Assembly (NCBI RefSeq): GCF_000143415.4
Contig: NW_003314291.1
Location: 1,433,838-1,497,837, forward strand
Length of the DNA stretch: 64,000 bases
Origin: Selaginella moellendorffii
Taxonomy: Eukaryota > Streptophyta > Lycopodiopsida > Selaginellales > Selaginellaceae
Reading direction: 5' to 3'
Below the pieces are notes generated by a model that was not told the DNA's origin, ran no database searches, and saw only the letters and a list, made by a program, of their open reading frames with translations. Position 1 is the stretch's first letter, and every line of letters starts with the position of its first letter. The translations under genes were made by a program, and so were the position numbers. This document shows, piece after piece, positions 10,843-23,120 of this stretch.

Positions 10843-12005
10843 CTCAGGAGGTTGCCGGATCCTCTATCCAGTGCGTACTCCCACTTGTGGTTCTTGTGGC
10901 TGGAAATGTGGTGTGATCGGGGAGAAAATGATGGCAAAGCCCTAGTAGTCGATTAGTTTCCTAAAGTTGCTAATGTGCCGGGAACCTAGATTTGCTAGAA
11001 GCTGATGGAAATCCAGCCAAAGCAAGCCAAAGACGGTTCAAAGTATTTGACGGTGCAACCCCGCCACATCATTCGCTCATAATTGTGATGCGATCCAGTC
11101 AGGAAGAGAGTCCCGTGATCGCGCGCAATGGATTCCGAGCTCCAGAGAGCATTGTTCTTTCTTCTTATAACCAAACACGCAGAATAGTAACGCTTTGATT
11201 TCAGAAAGAAAAACAAGAACACCATGCCGCAAAACCTGTTCAAATTTAGAAGTTTGCCGTGCCAAAACTTCGCTTCAAAGTAAGAAATAAGGAAACCGCA
11301 CGGCTGTCTTAACTTGAGGGAGTGATCATTCCTCCAAAGACGGGAGTCCTCGGAAGGCACAAAGGCATCTTGCGAGTTGCGCTCCCATGAATTTGACCTC
11401 CTTCCTGGCACACGGGCAACAGGATTGAAGATCCTCCTGCGAGTTCCAGCATATAAGTAATAGCGCTAGCAATGTGTTGGGAACCTCTCACGGCTCATCG
11501 GGAAGATCTTGTGCTTCTGGTGACCCGGAAGACGATAGCGCCGCCGAAAGCTTCACTTTTCTTCCGCGGCTCATTCGTGCGTGAACCATCTTCTTGGAGC
11601 CGACTTATCCTCCACCAGATCAACATCTTCAAGCAACACTGGTCGCTGTTCCAAGATTTTACCCACAAGTGTGTGCTTTTTCCTTTTCGTTACTGTAACT
11701 TCATGACATCCTTGCATGTGTCGTGAAGGTGGGTGCTACACCTCATGAATAAGATCAACTTGTCTTGCCGGTTCCTTTCCGTCCAGGGGTCCCTAAGCCA
11801 CCGCTTGCTGGTGCTCGGGCGCGTCCTCTGCGAGCTACGGGCTGGAGCTGGAAGAAGAGGTACTCAATTGACTCAAGAAATTACGTACTGACGAGCCATT
11901 GCACAATGAAGAAGGTAGAAAGAAGAAACGAAGAGGAAAGGAGGTAGTAAAGGATGCTTCTTGCCATGACATATCAAGAAAAAACATTTATTCAGGTTTC
12001 AAGCT
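10843..12005. other. No gene recognised
   Basis: About 1.2 kb of mixed sequence. A minus-strand open stretch (10995-11411) and short plus-strand frames (11472-11947) carry no motif I know. Exon fragments of an unknown gene cannot be excluded. Confidence 0.4.
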
Positions 12006-12419
12006 ATGTTTCGTTCTTTGTCCTTGGGACTAGGCATTGCATTCTCCTCATGGATCAAAATTGCTCCCAAAGTCGAAGAGGAAAAAAAACACGAAGAAGT
12101 CAGCCAAGATAAGAGATTTGCAACGCGGGAGGAGCTAGACAAAGGAAGCTCTCGCGTTGAGAATTTTGCAGCTATGTCGGGTTTAAGGTGGGATGTTTCT
12201 TTTCGCTCAAATATTCAGAAATGGATTTTGCAGGTGCTTTCTTTCCAAGAGGCTCAAGATGAACTGAATGTGAAGTTGGTGCAAGTAAGAAACGTTGTCA
12301 AGGATTTTCTCTATGTACTCGGAGGATTCGCAAATGTAACGGGGAGGCCAAGCGTTTGTTTGATTTCCCCCTGCTCTAGTAAGTGGACAAGCTCATTCTT
12401 TCTGTTTCAACAGTCGTAA
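12006..12419 (+). CDS. Possible uncharacterised ORF (137 aa)
   Basis: An ATG-started open frame with a hydrophobic N-terminus (MFRSLSLGLGIAFSSWIKIA), then a Lys/Glu-rich stretch and an amphipathic, coiled-coil-like second half. I do not recognise a family. A GT at 12189 followed by several AG sites suggests it could be part of a multi-exon gene. Its only support is length and residue composition. It lies about 600 bp upstream of the acid phosphatase gene on the same strand. Confidence 0.22.
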   Translation: MFRSLSLGLGIAFSSWIKIAPKVEEEKKHEEVSQDKRFATREELDKGSSRVENFAAMSGLRWDVSFRSNIQKWILQVLSFQEAQDELNVKLVQVRNVVKDFLYVLGGFANVTGRPSVCLISPCSSKWTSSFFLFQQS

Positions 12420-13010
12420 CTTGAACTCACGATTCCATTGCCATGCAATCGATGGTAGCTCAGTTTGTTTCTTAGAAGACCTCGCCGATAAGGGCGGGGG
12501 GGGAGGGGGGACATTGATCAACACACGGCTGCAATCTTTTGAGAGTTGGGGTTCTCTCATTCCCGCCGCCTGCCTGATCACGTTGCAGCCATGGCGGATT
12601 TGAAGGCGATGGATGGCTTCATGTCATGGGCACGGACGTTCGGGAGAGCTTGAGACTGCTCGAATGTGTATCGTTAAATTTAGTTTCATCTTTGCACTAG
12701 AACCCTATTGGGGCGGCCGCATTGATCATTGATCATTTGCCACCGTCCGTTCTTGCTTGTGGCAGATCGTCTTTGGAACTGTGCTTTCGTTTGGCTTGAG
12801 CTTATCTGTTCAGGCATGGATGCGATCGTGCTGGAAATTGATATTGAAAGCATCCAAGCTTGTTGGCTTGCTCTTTCGTTTCTACCTCGCATTTGCCAGT
12901 AGTAAGATCTTTTCCTTTTTATGGTTGCTTTTTTTTTGGTCTCGTTGGACATATATGTGAGGAATCATGCCAGGGGTTGTGCGAATATCCATACGAGGGC
13001 AGTAGGAACA

Positions 13011-15586
13011 ATGAGCCGTCCATTGGTTGCTTGTTGTTTCCTCCTCATTTTGCTGCAACTTTGTGGATCGAGCTTCCAGCACAGGCACGTCCTCTCTCGT
13101 TTGAGAACTGACCGCGCTTTGATTGGTCTCAATGAGTCTGCCTCCGTCCAAGTTTATCCTCAGCTGCTCGGACTTAAGGTACAATGTTTTCTTCCAGTTT
13201 ATATGTTGTAATTGGCCTTCGATTCTTCAGTGGGGGTATGTGGGATATGTCACTGTGAAATACCAAAGGTCTTTTGGAGCCAGCAATGACGATTGGATTG
13301 GTGTTTTCTCGCCATCAAAGTTCAAGTATGTGGTAACACAGGAGCTCTCGAGCAGAATTATCTTTCTCGTGTGTGATGTGTGCAGCGCGTCGGCTTGCTT
13401 GGACGATTATAATGGTCCAAATAGGGAATATCCTCCGAATTTGTGCACTGCTCCCATCAAGGTACTCATTTCGTTCTATTGTATTCTACTCGATTGTTTT
13501 CTATATTTTTCTTGTTCTCGTGGAAGGTCTTTTCTTCCATTGTAATGCCTCTTTGCTTTTGGAGTCTCTTCTAGCTTTGCTTGTTTGTGCGTGCAGTTCC
13601 AAAATGCTTCCGCTTCACCCGACTACGTCAGCACTGGCATTGGACAAATCGCGTTCCGTCTTATCAACCAACGCTCTGATTTTGTGTTCGCTCTGTTCAC
13701 TGGCGTTCGTACTGTAAGACGCTTTCACCGTAACTTCTTTCACATTCTCACGTTGTTTTTTGGATGGCAGCCGGTGCTCATTGCTGTGTCCAGCCCAGTC
13801 ACCTTTGCGCACTTAAAGATGCCTTTATACCCAAGACTAGCTCAAGGACAATCTTGGAATGAGGTATTGTTACTGTCAACAATTATTTAGCATATGCTTA
13901 TGCTTATAGTTCAGATGACTGTAACGTGGACTAGTGGTTATCGAACCAGCGAAGCGATTCCGTTCGTTTCGTATGAGGTTGCGGATCACATTGCACTTCA
14001 CAAGATTCCGTCATTCTCTCCGGCTAGCACGCTTTCATTGTCTCGTGGAGACATGTGTGGTCTGTAGTTTTTTAAAGTTTTGTGTGTAATATTGGAAAAC
14101 TTTTCTTCAGGACCTCCAGCGTCCACTGTTGGCTGGCGTGATCCCGGCCAAATTCATACTGGATCAATGAAGGATTTATTGCCCAACACAAGGTAAATCA
14201 CCATCTCCAATGCAATGTTTATTTATTTGATCTCTGCAATACTTATTCAGATATAGCTATCGCGTTGGTCATAAGTTATCAGATAACTCGGTCGTGATGA
14301 GTCCGATTAAATATTTTAAATCTCCCCCATTTCCTGGTGAAGAGTCGTTGCAACGGGTTGTCATCTTTGGAGATTTGGGAAAGGTACCTCAAAGGCGGCT
14401 ATATGTTTTTTTTCTCTTTTTTTATCTAACAGCTACATCGATCAAACAGCACGAAAGAGATGGATCAATGATGTACGATGATTTCCAGTTTGGCTCACTG
14501 AACACAACCGACACGATCACAAAAGAAATAGACAACATTGACATTATTTTCCACATTGGAGACTTATCCTATGCAACGGGGTATATTTCTCAATGGGATC
14601 AGTTCACGGAACAGATTGAAGGAATGACTTCACGTGTCCCTTATATGACGGCCAGGTATACTATACAGGAAAAAAAACTATAAGGTTACAATTATGCCTT
14701 TGCAGTGGAAATCATGAACGGGATTGGCCTAACTCTGGTTCCTATTATAACACAACGGACTCCGGAGGCGAGTGTGGGGTGCTTTCATCAACTGTGTTCA
14801 ACATGCCTGTCAAGAACAGGGAAAAGTTCTGGTATGTTGTCTATAGGGAACGAATAGGATTTTGTAATCATAGGAAAAGTTCTAGTATGTCATAGGAAGT
14901 ATTTTTTTTTGCAGGTATTCGACGGATTACGGGCTTTTACACTTCTGCATTGCTGACTCGGAGCACGACTGGCGCAAAGGAAGCGAGCAGTACAAGTGGA
15001 TCGAAGAATGCCTTGCTAGCGCGGACAGGCAAAAGCAGCCATGGTTGATATTCATCGCTCACCGCGTCCTTGGCTACTCTTCGTGGTACGTAGCCAGCGA
15101 GAACACTACTGCGGAGCCATTTAGCAGGGAAAGCCTGCAAGGTTTGTGGCAAAAGTACAAGGTGGACATCGCCTTCTACGGCCACGTCCACAACTACGAG
15201 CGATCCTGTCCAGTTTATGACGTGAGTATGAGCTCTTTCTCTACTTGTTTGGAAGAACTATCTGTTATTTGCAGGAGGTGTGCGTTAGCAATGAGACCAA
15301 TGTTTACTCTGGGAAATTCAATGCAACGATTCACGTAGTCGCGGGAGGTGCTGGGGCTTCGCTCACGCCGTTCCCGTCACCAACGCCGGCATGGAGCATG
15401 AAGCGTGACTATGACTATGGTTACACAAAGATCACGGCGTTCAATCGATCATCGCTGCTGTTCGAGTACAAGAAGAGTTCGGACGGCCAAGTTTACGACA
15501 GTTTCTGGATCCACAGGGAATTCAAAGACGTGCTCGGCTGTGACGCTGAAAACGTGTTTTGTCCTCAAGTGACATCCGCGATTTAA
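13011..15586 (+). CDS. Purple acid phosphatase, PAP27/PAP1-like clade
   Basis: Eleven exons: 13011-13178, 13231-13461, 13597-13713, 13771-13863, 13915-14059, 14111-14192, 14251-14383, 14450-14655, 14706-14831, 14915-15221 and 15275-15586. All borders are GT/AG and all phases join, giving 639 aa. A signal peptide (MSRPLVACCFLLILLQLC) implies secretion. The N-terminal part is the beta-sandwich region (DWIGVFSP, the PPASTVGWRDPGQIHTG strand). The metallophosphatase domain shows all five blocks: GDLG (D320), GDLSY (D361, Y364), GNHE (N394), FIAHR (H483) and GHVH (H524, H526). So the seven Fe/Me ligands are present, although Arabidopsis relatives of this clade are named 'probable inactive'. NTT and NSS/NES sequons suggest N-glycosylation. 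Purple acid phosphatases hydrolyse phosphomonoesters outside the cell or in the vacuole. ATG 13011 was chosen because upstream in-frame starts lose the signal peptide. Confidence 0.9.
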
Positions 15587-18429
15587 TAGAGATACTTCTT
15601 CCTTATTATTTCATTCTTGTTTCACGAGTTTCTTCTTATCAATGACTCTTCTCCTTGAGGTCCAGGGTTTGTGCACTTTCTTGTACATACAAAGCTCCAC
15701 AATTGTGGGTTGAGTCGAGGAGATGACATAGCTGCATGAATGGCATGAAGTTTCCTGCATGCACATGGCATGTTCCATGTAAATATTGTAATTCATACGT
15801 TTCGATTGCTTATATAGCAATTCAAAAGTGATTGGGTGATTGGGTTCATAATATTTTTGTGTGCATATTTATTAGTGTAAATCCCCATAGCTAATGTTGG
15901 TTTAACACAAAATCAATGAATTATAATCATTGATGCAATTGGTAGATTTAGGTACTTGCAATGCTAACAATTTTTTTATGAGAATTTCTCATGCTCTGAG
16001 ACATTATTACACTCTCATTGTAACTATAATACAGTAAACTAGACATTGAAGTTGCTTAGTAGCACCGGACATGTCACTGAACATGGAAGACATCTTCCTC
16101 GACCTCCAAAGGAGAGAAGAGACTCAGAGATAGAACCAAAATTTCTCTATAACTTTGTTTCTTATTTGGCTACATGAAAGAAGAACAAATGCATCAGGCT
16201 TCTTGTTTTCTTCCTCTGCCACACGGTCTTCCCTCTTTCGAGTTCTGAGCTTGTGCTCCTAGTTGGGTGCTCATGATCTAAAACATGTAATAATAATGCA
16301 TAAGCAATTTGCCTAGCGAATGCTGGGTAGTGAGCAACAATATTCCTTTGTGGTAGAATATGCTTACAAGACTGTGCCACCCAATTGCTCATGCTAATTG
16401 AAATTGAAATTGCACTGGTCACCCAAAAGGGAAAAGAAGGAAAAATAAAATTGCTTACTACCATCTGTAACAAGCAGCTCCACGTTGAGCTCTTGGCACT
16501 CATGACAAACTCCAGGAGGCAAGCTAGTTACTCTAATGAAGTTATTTGAATGATGTTCACTTTATCATTGTCAATTTGAATTCTAGAGTTTGTTTGAGTC
16601 TTAGAAAACACTAACTTCTGCACAAAATTCAGCTCTCTAGCATCCGACTTCTAGCATTACCTCATATCTACTACTTCCACTCGTCACCTTCAAAATCCTC
16701 ATCTTGGACATGCCCATCTCGCATGCACAGCACTGCACGAGTTGAGTGCATGCACCTTGCCCTCTGGTGTGACCAGAAGTGATGGTGGGGCACAAGGAAA
16801 TTTTATTCCTCAAAAAATTTATTCTTTTCGATTTCATTGTGTTGTCCCATTTTGTTTTTGGCTTTCTTTCTAGGTCCAATGAGCATCATCACCACAGCCA
16901 TTTGGATCATCCAACCTGGTCCAGGCTAGTAGCTTTGATCCCTAGACTTGGCCCTTGATTTTTTTCATTCCAATAAGTTTATGCAACAAAAATAATAATT
17001 GACTCTTTAAAATGATTAAAGAGTTGCATAATTATTTTACGAAATTAAACAATTTGCTATGTATTGCATGTAGCAATGCTTGGTTGGCTTAATAGTAGTA
17101 TTATTTCTATTTATTAATCCAATTGATCAAATATAGTTTATAATTATAAGCATGTTTGTAATTTATAAACACAAGATTAATCTTATTGCATATCAAACAT
17201 ATACTAGAAAGGGATTAAGAAAGTTTATAAATTATAAACGTGTTTATAAATTATAAATATAAGATTAATCTCAATGAATAACAGCTGTTAGATGGGAGAA
17301 TATCCTAAAATATCCAAGAATATTTTAGGTATATCCACTCCCCTAAGCAAACCAAAAACTTAAAATGAATTTATTTAAAACATTAAAGTAATTGTTTTTA
17401 GCTGCTCCATCTTGTACAAAGTGATATACAAATAGCATAGGGAAGAAAAAGAAAAATAAGAAAGAGAAAATGTGACTAGATATGTAATCAGTAAAAGAAA
17501 ACTAGTGCTCTCTATAGGTCATCATTTGGCATGAAGGAAACAACAGTAAGGTAGAAACAGTAAATGACATTTATAGGTAAAAGCATGAAATGAGTAGAAA
17601 GTGGGACATTTTTTGCCCTTAGTATCTTACTTTTTTAGTAGTAGATAAGGTAATTGGATTGTTGATTTGGTACATGTGTCACTTTATGGGCCAAAATCTT
17701 AGCTATTGGCCCAACAAATCTCATAGTTTAGGCCAAAGTTTTGTTGTACTTCTCCAAGAATTGCTATGCTGTTGAATGGTTGCCTCCCATGATGGTGAGC
17801 AGTAGTGCTGATTGAAAGCATGTGTGGTAGCTCAATAAGCATTGCAATTGTGACAATATTAAGGTTATGGAGCTATCACTTGGTGCAAAGTGAAGAATTG
17901 CCAAATGCATAGCTCATGTGTTCAAGAACTCCACCTCTATGCTTTCTCTTGGTACTCAATATGAGATTCTTGTCTTGGTTATACACACACACTCTACCTT
18001 TGCCATGTTGATATCATTAGAAGCTTTTTTTTCATTCATCAGCAAAATTTTTAAGGAGTTTTGTTTTTTTCTTTATGCATAGGGCTTACTAAGAATGATC
18101 TCAAATCTCTGCAAGGAGATGGTTGAAAACATCTCAACCACTTTTGACCTAAATAAGAGGTGAGTTTTGAAAATCAGCTATGAGCTTTGGTTTCTTCACT
18201 TATTGGTTGTTAGGTGCCAACTTTGACCATGTGTTCACCGTTGAGCTCAAGGGTATATTAAGGTAGGATAAGGAACTTAACTTACCCTAAGGCTCATAAT
18301 GGAGCAGCAACACATTGGAGCTTTTAAGGTAGCTTGGGGGTGGTTGGGTGGTGAGGAACCTTAAAAAAAGGTGTAGTATAGTTTAGGGAGATTAGATTTT
18401 TGTCATTTCATGTCGGATCATAACATTTG
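15587..18429. other. AT-rich intergenic region
   Basis: About 2.8 kb, strongly AT-rich, with no gene seen on either strand. Two related stretches of about 50 bp (about 17138-17190 and 17224-17275) both contain runs of TTATAAATTATAA-type sequence ending in AAGATTAATCT, a local duplication. The first few hundred bases should hold the 3' UTR of the phosphatase gene. Confidence 0.55.
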
Positions 18430-19754
18430 TCTTAGAGGAGTTGGTTGTGATGGCTGACCAAGATGAACACTAGAATTCTATTGTCGATGGTGGTGCCAAT
18501 AATGGTGCCAATGGAGTTGCAAAGGTTTAGATCATTCAAGATGTTGTTTATGAGTTGTGAACCCTCAGCAAGAGATGTAGGATGAGATGCATGGTATGAT
18601 GGATACCATGTATAAGCATATTGAGGCATTCGAGGCTGGACATGGTGGAGCTCCAAATAAAACTTCCTTAATAGATTGATTCAAGATTTCAACCTTTTCT
18701 AGTGATGGTGGTGTGGATGAGTGTTTAACTTGGCTAGCTAATGTAAAGAAGTTCTTGGTTGCTAAAGGAATTCCATATATAAAGGCTATTCCAATGGTTT
18801 TGTGTGATGTGAGTCTTTGGTGGTGGAATTAACTTGAGGAGTTTTGTGTTGCAAATAAAAAAACCACCAATGTCTACCATGGATGAATTTAAAGTTGCTT
18901 TTTGTTTATGGTTTGTCCCTCACTATGACATGGAGAATGCTCGCATAAAACTTTGATATTTTTAACAAGGGAAAATGACATTCAGGGACTATAGTGAGAA
19001 GTTTACTTACTTGATTAGCCGTGTTCTAATGAAGGATCCAGATCAAAATAAATTCTACTTCATTGATAGCCTTCATAGTGAGAGCATGTGGCAACACTTG
19101 CATCATTCTTAGCCTACATAGAATTTAGAGGAGCTCTTTAATGCAGCTCATCAACTTGATAATGATAAACACAAGTCTCACAAGCATTCAAGGAGTTCTT
19201 CTATCAAGAATCATCATGATGATCACAGTGGAAACAAGGATGGGAACAAACATCACAAGCTAAAGATTGTGGTAACTACTTTGGATACAAAAGGGTCAAA
19301 GAAGTAGAAGTTCTTTATAAAGAATTATAAAAAAGGTTGTCATCATTGTAGTGAGTTTGGACACTACAAAATTGATTGTCCACAGTTGAAAAATATGTAA
19401 CAAAGTAAAAAGAATGGCCAATCTTTTATTAACGGTAAGTTAGATATTAAAAAGTTGCAAACTTTGCAATGTGAGGATGACAAAGATGATCGTTTAGGTT
19501 GGAGGAAGAGGTTTTCAATTGTTGCTCGTCAACTCAACTATGTGTGGAACAAGATGGAGCTCGAGGATACTCATGCATCAGCTTTAATATATGGCAGTCC
19601 AATATAGATTTTACTGGATAGTGGGAGTGATAATAACTTTGTCTTGGCAAAGTTTGTTGAGGAAATAAGGAGTTTATAAGGAACCAGCTCCTCGAGGTGT
19701 TGTAAACTAAAGGATCCCTGAAACCATGACTGGAATGATAAAGAGTTCATCAGA

Positions 19755-19980
19755 TGAGACTGAGTCCGAGATGGAGTTCGAGACCAATTTCGAGACTGAG
19801 TTCAAGACTGAGTTCGAGATCAAGTCAGAGACTGACTCCAAGACCGAGTTTGAGACCAAGTCCAAGACTGAGTTCAAGACCAAGTCTAAGATATGAGATT
19901 GGGTCCGAGACTAAGTCTAAGATCAAGTTCGAGAGCAAATAAGAGGTCAAGTCCAAGATCGAGTCTGAGACTGAGTCCAA
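19755..19980 (+). repeat. 12-bp minisatellite of GAGACTGAGTTC / AAGACCAAGTCC type
   Basis: About nineteen degenerate 12-bp units in tandem. Read from 19758 they encode a four-residue repeat of the form E/K-T-E/K-F/S for about 45 residues before a stop. A copy of ACTAAAGGATCCC lies on each side (about 19709 and 19985). It sits in the segment that interrupts gypsy D between protease parts. Confidence 0.7.
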
Positions 19981-21175
19981 ATACTAAAGGATCCCATGAT
20001 CAAGTCTTGTTGTATAAGGCTTGGTGTGCTTGGCTGCTTATGCATGTGGGGAGTGTAGATGAATATTAAGTTCAGTTTAACTCAGGGAGGCTGATTAGGA
20101 GAGAAATTAGGAATCTGTGGATAAATGGTTAACACTCTATTGCTCGTGCAGTGAGTAGTTAAAACTAAATAGGACCAAGTAAGAGCTGGTATAATAGATG
20201 GGAATTTTAATGAGGGAACTTAACTAAAGCCAAGGTAGTGGTGGTTGAATAGACGAGATAAGCTGACAAATTAAAAAGGAAAAATTTGTGGCTTACAGAA
20301 TTCTTTTATATATAGTGAGAGGTGCAACTACCCCTACTTAGTATTTTGATGCTTGTGTATAGGGGCTGGAAGTGTTGGATGGCAAAACCACACTTGTAGA
20401 GACTTTTTTTTCCATAGATATTCATTGTGTGGATCTCATTTTTGGGATGCTATGATTAGTGAAGGTGGATCTAGAGATAAAGTGGCATATTAAGTATGTT
20501 TCGCTAAAGTATAGTGGCATTAAAAATGTGTGGCTTGGAGAGGGAATTCAACCTTCAGTTATTATGCTTTCCACTACATCTTTGAAACAGGTTTGTTGTT
20601 ATAGAAAAGCATTTTCAAGTTACTTCTTGTTTGTTCGTGACTTGGGGAACCAAGACATATATGGGGAAGAGGTAGTAGTACAAGCTATACTAAAAGAGTT
20701 TTTTTTTATGTTTTTCCACTTGAACTTCTTCATAAGTTGCCTCTATTACAAGGTGTGGAGCATGGGATTATGTTGGAGCTAGAGATGGGGCCAATTTACT
20801 GGTGTCCATTTCGGTTGAGTTCTATTGAAGAGCAAGAAGTTCAATGACAAGTTAAAGAGTTACTTAAGTTTAGATTTATTTAGCCAAGTAATTCTCCATT
20901 TGATGCTTTAGTCTTGCTTGTGAAGAAGCAGGACAATTCAATGTAGATGTGTATTGACTACTGTGCCTTAAACAAGAAGATAGTGAAGGATAAGATGTTG
21001 ATGCCAAGTGTGGATGATATCTTAAATAAGCTTGATGAAACACAAGTGTTTACTAATATTGATACGAGGAGTGGATATTATCAAATTGCAATGGATGATG
21101 CATTTATCTCCAAGCGGCATTTAACATAAGCTTTAGGCATTTTAAGTTTATAGTTATGCCATTTGGTTTGATGAA

Positions 21176-21805
21176 TACACTATAAACAACTAAAGGGAAC
21201 GACTCGAGAGACGATTCATAGGGGTTCAAATACAAAGGGAAAGGGCCTATGAACAAAAGTGCACCCCCTTTTCTAATCGGTTAAGAGTTTTGGGATACTT
21301 GGGGTTAAGCATCTTTGGGTTTGAATCATGCTAGGTTGGGTGACTTTTCAGGAAGTCCAAACTCAGGAGTTTACATTTGGTATCAGAGGGGTCTCGAGTT
21401 TGATTCTATTGGTTAGGGGAATCACACCACATGTTGATTGACATTTGTTAGGTCCAACTTTCTCCTGCTGGGCTTGACCCGAGGGGTAGAGTGTTAAAAG
21501 AGTGGGGCTCTCAGAAGAACTGTGGCTTTTAGCTTCCATTCACGAGGGCGTGAACTTCCCTGCTTCATTCACGAGGGCGTGAACTTACAGGGAAGCGTGG
21601 TAGATTTTAAGCAACCAAAGGGAATGACTTAAGAGATGATTCATAAGGGTTTAAATATAGAAGAAAAGGACTTATGAACAAAAGTGCACTCCTTTTTCCA
21701 ATCAGTTAAGGGTCTTTGGATTTTTAGAGTTTAGCGTCCTTAGGTTTGAATAATATTGGGCTGGGTGACCTCTTGGGAAGTCCAAACTTAGGAGCTTATA
21801 TGCAC
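21176..21805 (+). mobile_element. Miniature LTR retroelement (TRIM-like) inside gypsy D RT
   Basis: Two direct repeats of about 195 bp (21181-21375 and about 21606-21800) flank about 230 bp. Directly after the first repeat lies TGGTATCAGAGG (21378-21389), matching the primer-binding site for initiator tRNA-Met. A purine-rich AGGGAAG precedes the second repeat. Outside lie TACAC (21176-21180) and TGCAC (21801-21805), a likely 5-bp target duplication with one mutation. Removing the element rejoins the RT reading from ...FGLMN to APA. The interior has no ORF but holds two copies of a TTCACGAGGGCGTGAA hairpin (about 21539 and 21569). The exact LTR start is uncertain by some bases. Confidence 0.75.
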
Positions 21806-22200
21806 CAGCCATATTTACTTGGTTGATGACGAAGGTATTTAAGTGTTATCTTCATGAGTTTATAGAGATTTCTTGGACAATATTCTTGTTTTCAGCAAGA
21901 ATTTGAAGCATAAAATGCACTTGCACAAGGTTTTTTGGTTATTATCTGACAGCAAGCTTTATGTGAAAAAGAGCAAATATGAGTTTGCAAAGTTGGAGGT
22001 GGAACATCTAGGCCATATTATGACATTTAAAGGTGTCAAAACAGATCAAGCTTGTGGTAATTGTTTTATTGATCTCTTCAATTTTTGTTGCTATTTAACT
22101 AGCAATGTCATCACTTAAGAGTTGAAAATTTTGGTTCACTACTTGAAATTTTTCAATAAAAACTATAAACTTTAAAGTTGTTATTACAATCGGAGTTTCA

Positions 22201-23120
22201 AGAAGGAGAAAACTTTTTTATACTATAGAGCAACAAAACCTTTTGCTAGGTAGAAAAATATCCTCTGCCTAAGATTCCAAAGGTTGTTGAATAGCACAGA
22301 TTATTCAACTTCTTGCTCCTTCCATCATATACATTTTTAATAAAGGGTAGGTGTCTAGAGTGTCAGTTCCCCAGCTGTGCAGCTGAGCTCACCCATGTCA
22401 AAGCTTGGGAGGGGGTGAGCAACACACTCCTACTGCCCCAAAACAAACCTAGGGATTGCCCACTTGGATCTGGACCCAGATCTAGACTCAAATGGTCTCA
22501 ATACAGCAAGGGGTGTGCACTTGGGAGGGGGTGAGCAATACACACCCTACTGCCCCAAGATAACACACAAAAGCGAGAGGCTAGGCCAAGTTGTGGCACA
22601 CCATACATGTTGGTCACCTAAGTCTCCTGGTTATGCCAAAGCCTTGGCTAGGACCCATCATAGGCATATGTTTTTTACCATAGCAATGGGTGTGTAGTCC
22701 TCTACTAAAGGCACACACCATTACATCACGAGGATTAACTACCAACCACCTCACCACTACCGCATGCAAAGATCCAGACCTCTAGTCTGACTGAGTCTTC
22801 CAACTTTCATCATGACCTGTCCCAATGCACCTCATGGTGGTGGGCAGGGAGTGTGATGTTGAGGGTAGCAAAAGTAGAGCCAAAGTTAGAGCCCAAGTGG
22901 AGGATGCAAGCCCACCCCACTTGCCAGCACGCCACGTGCAGAGGGAGCTTGCCCAAAACTTAGTGCCAGACTCATACTCAGACTTGAACTCCACCTCAAC
23001 TACTCAACTCTTCCAACACCACTATACTTTTGGAACCCCTAACAGTGCTCCCCCAAGGAGAGAAGTGCTTTGGGCTTCCACCCCACAACATGTATTAGTG
23101 TCTAGGTTTACAATCTAGGA
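22201..23120. repeat. Probable LTR-type repeat remnant
   Basis: No gene. A motif of about 40 bp containing GGGAGGGGGTGAGCAA and CCTACTGCCCCAA occurs twice (about 22405-22443 and 22513-22552). Near the right end, GTGCTTTGGGCTTCCACCCC and TTAGTGTCTAGG resemble a segment in the LTRs at 57660-57720. This suggests an old LTR of a related element family. Confidence 0.4.

Larger units (their letters stand above)
18430..22200 (+). mobile_element. Decayed Ty3/gypsy retrotransposon (gypsy D) with nested insertions
   Basis: Plus-strand gag-pol remnants in order. There is a gag body (ECLTWLANVKKFLVAKGIPY, about 18715-18775). A CCHC knuckle sits at 19338-19379 (C-x2-C-x4-H-x4-C, ending CP). A protease LLDSG sits near 19610-19628. 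RT is split in two: 20947-21129 (with NIDTRSGYYQIAM) and from about 21800 (FLDNILVFSKNLK, the YxDD position reading F-L-D-N, then KSKYEFAKLEVEHLGH). A ragged RNase H start reaches about 22110. Stops and frameshifts are frequent, so the element is dead. About 670 bp foreign to pol (about 19680-20350) separates protease from its C-terminal part, and a TRIM-like element splits RT at 21181-21800. No LTRs were found, and integrase is missing. Confidence 0.8.

Noticed and set aside
12921-13010. Upstream extension of the phosphatase N-terminus
   Set aside because: It adds sequence without similarity and hides the signal peptide that starts at 13011.
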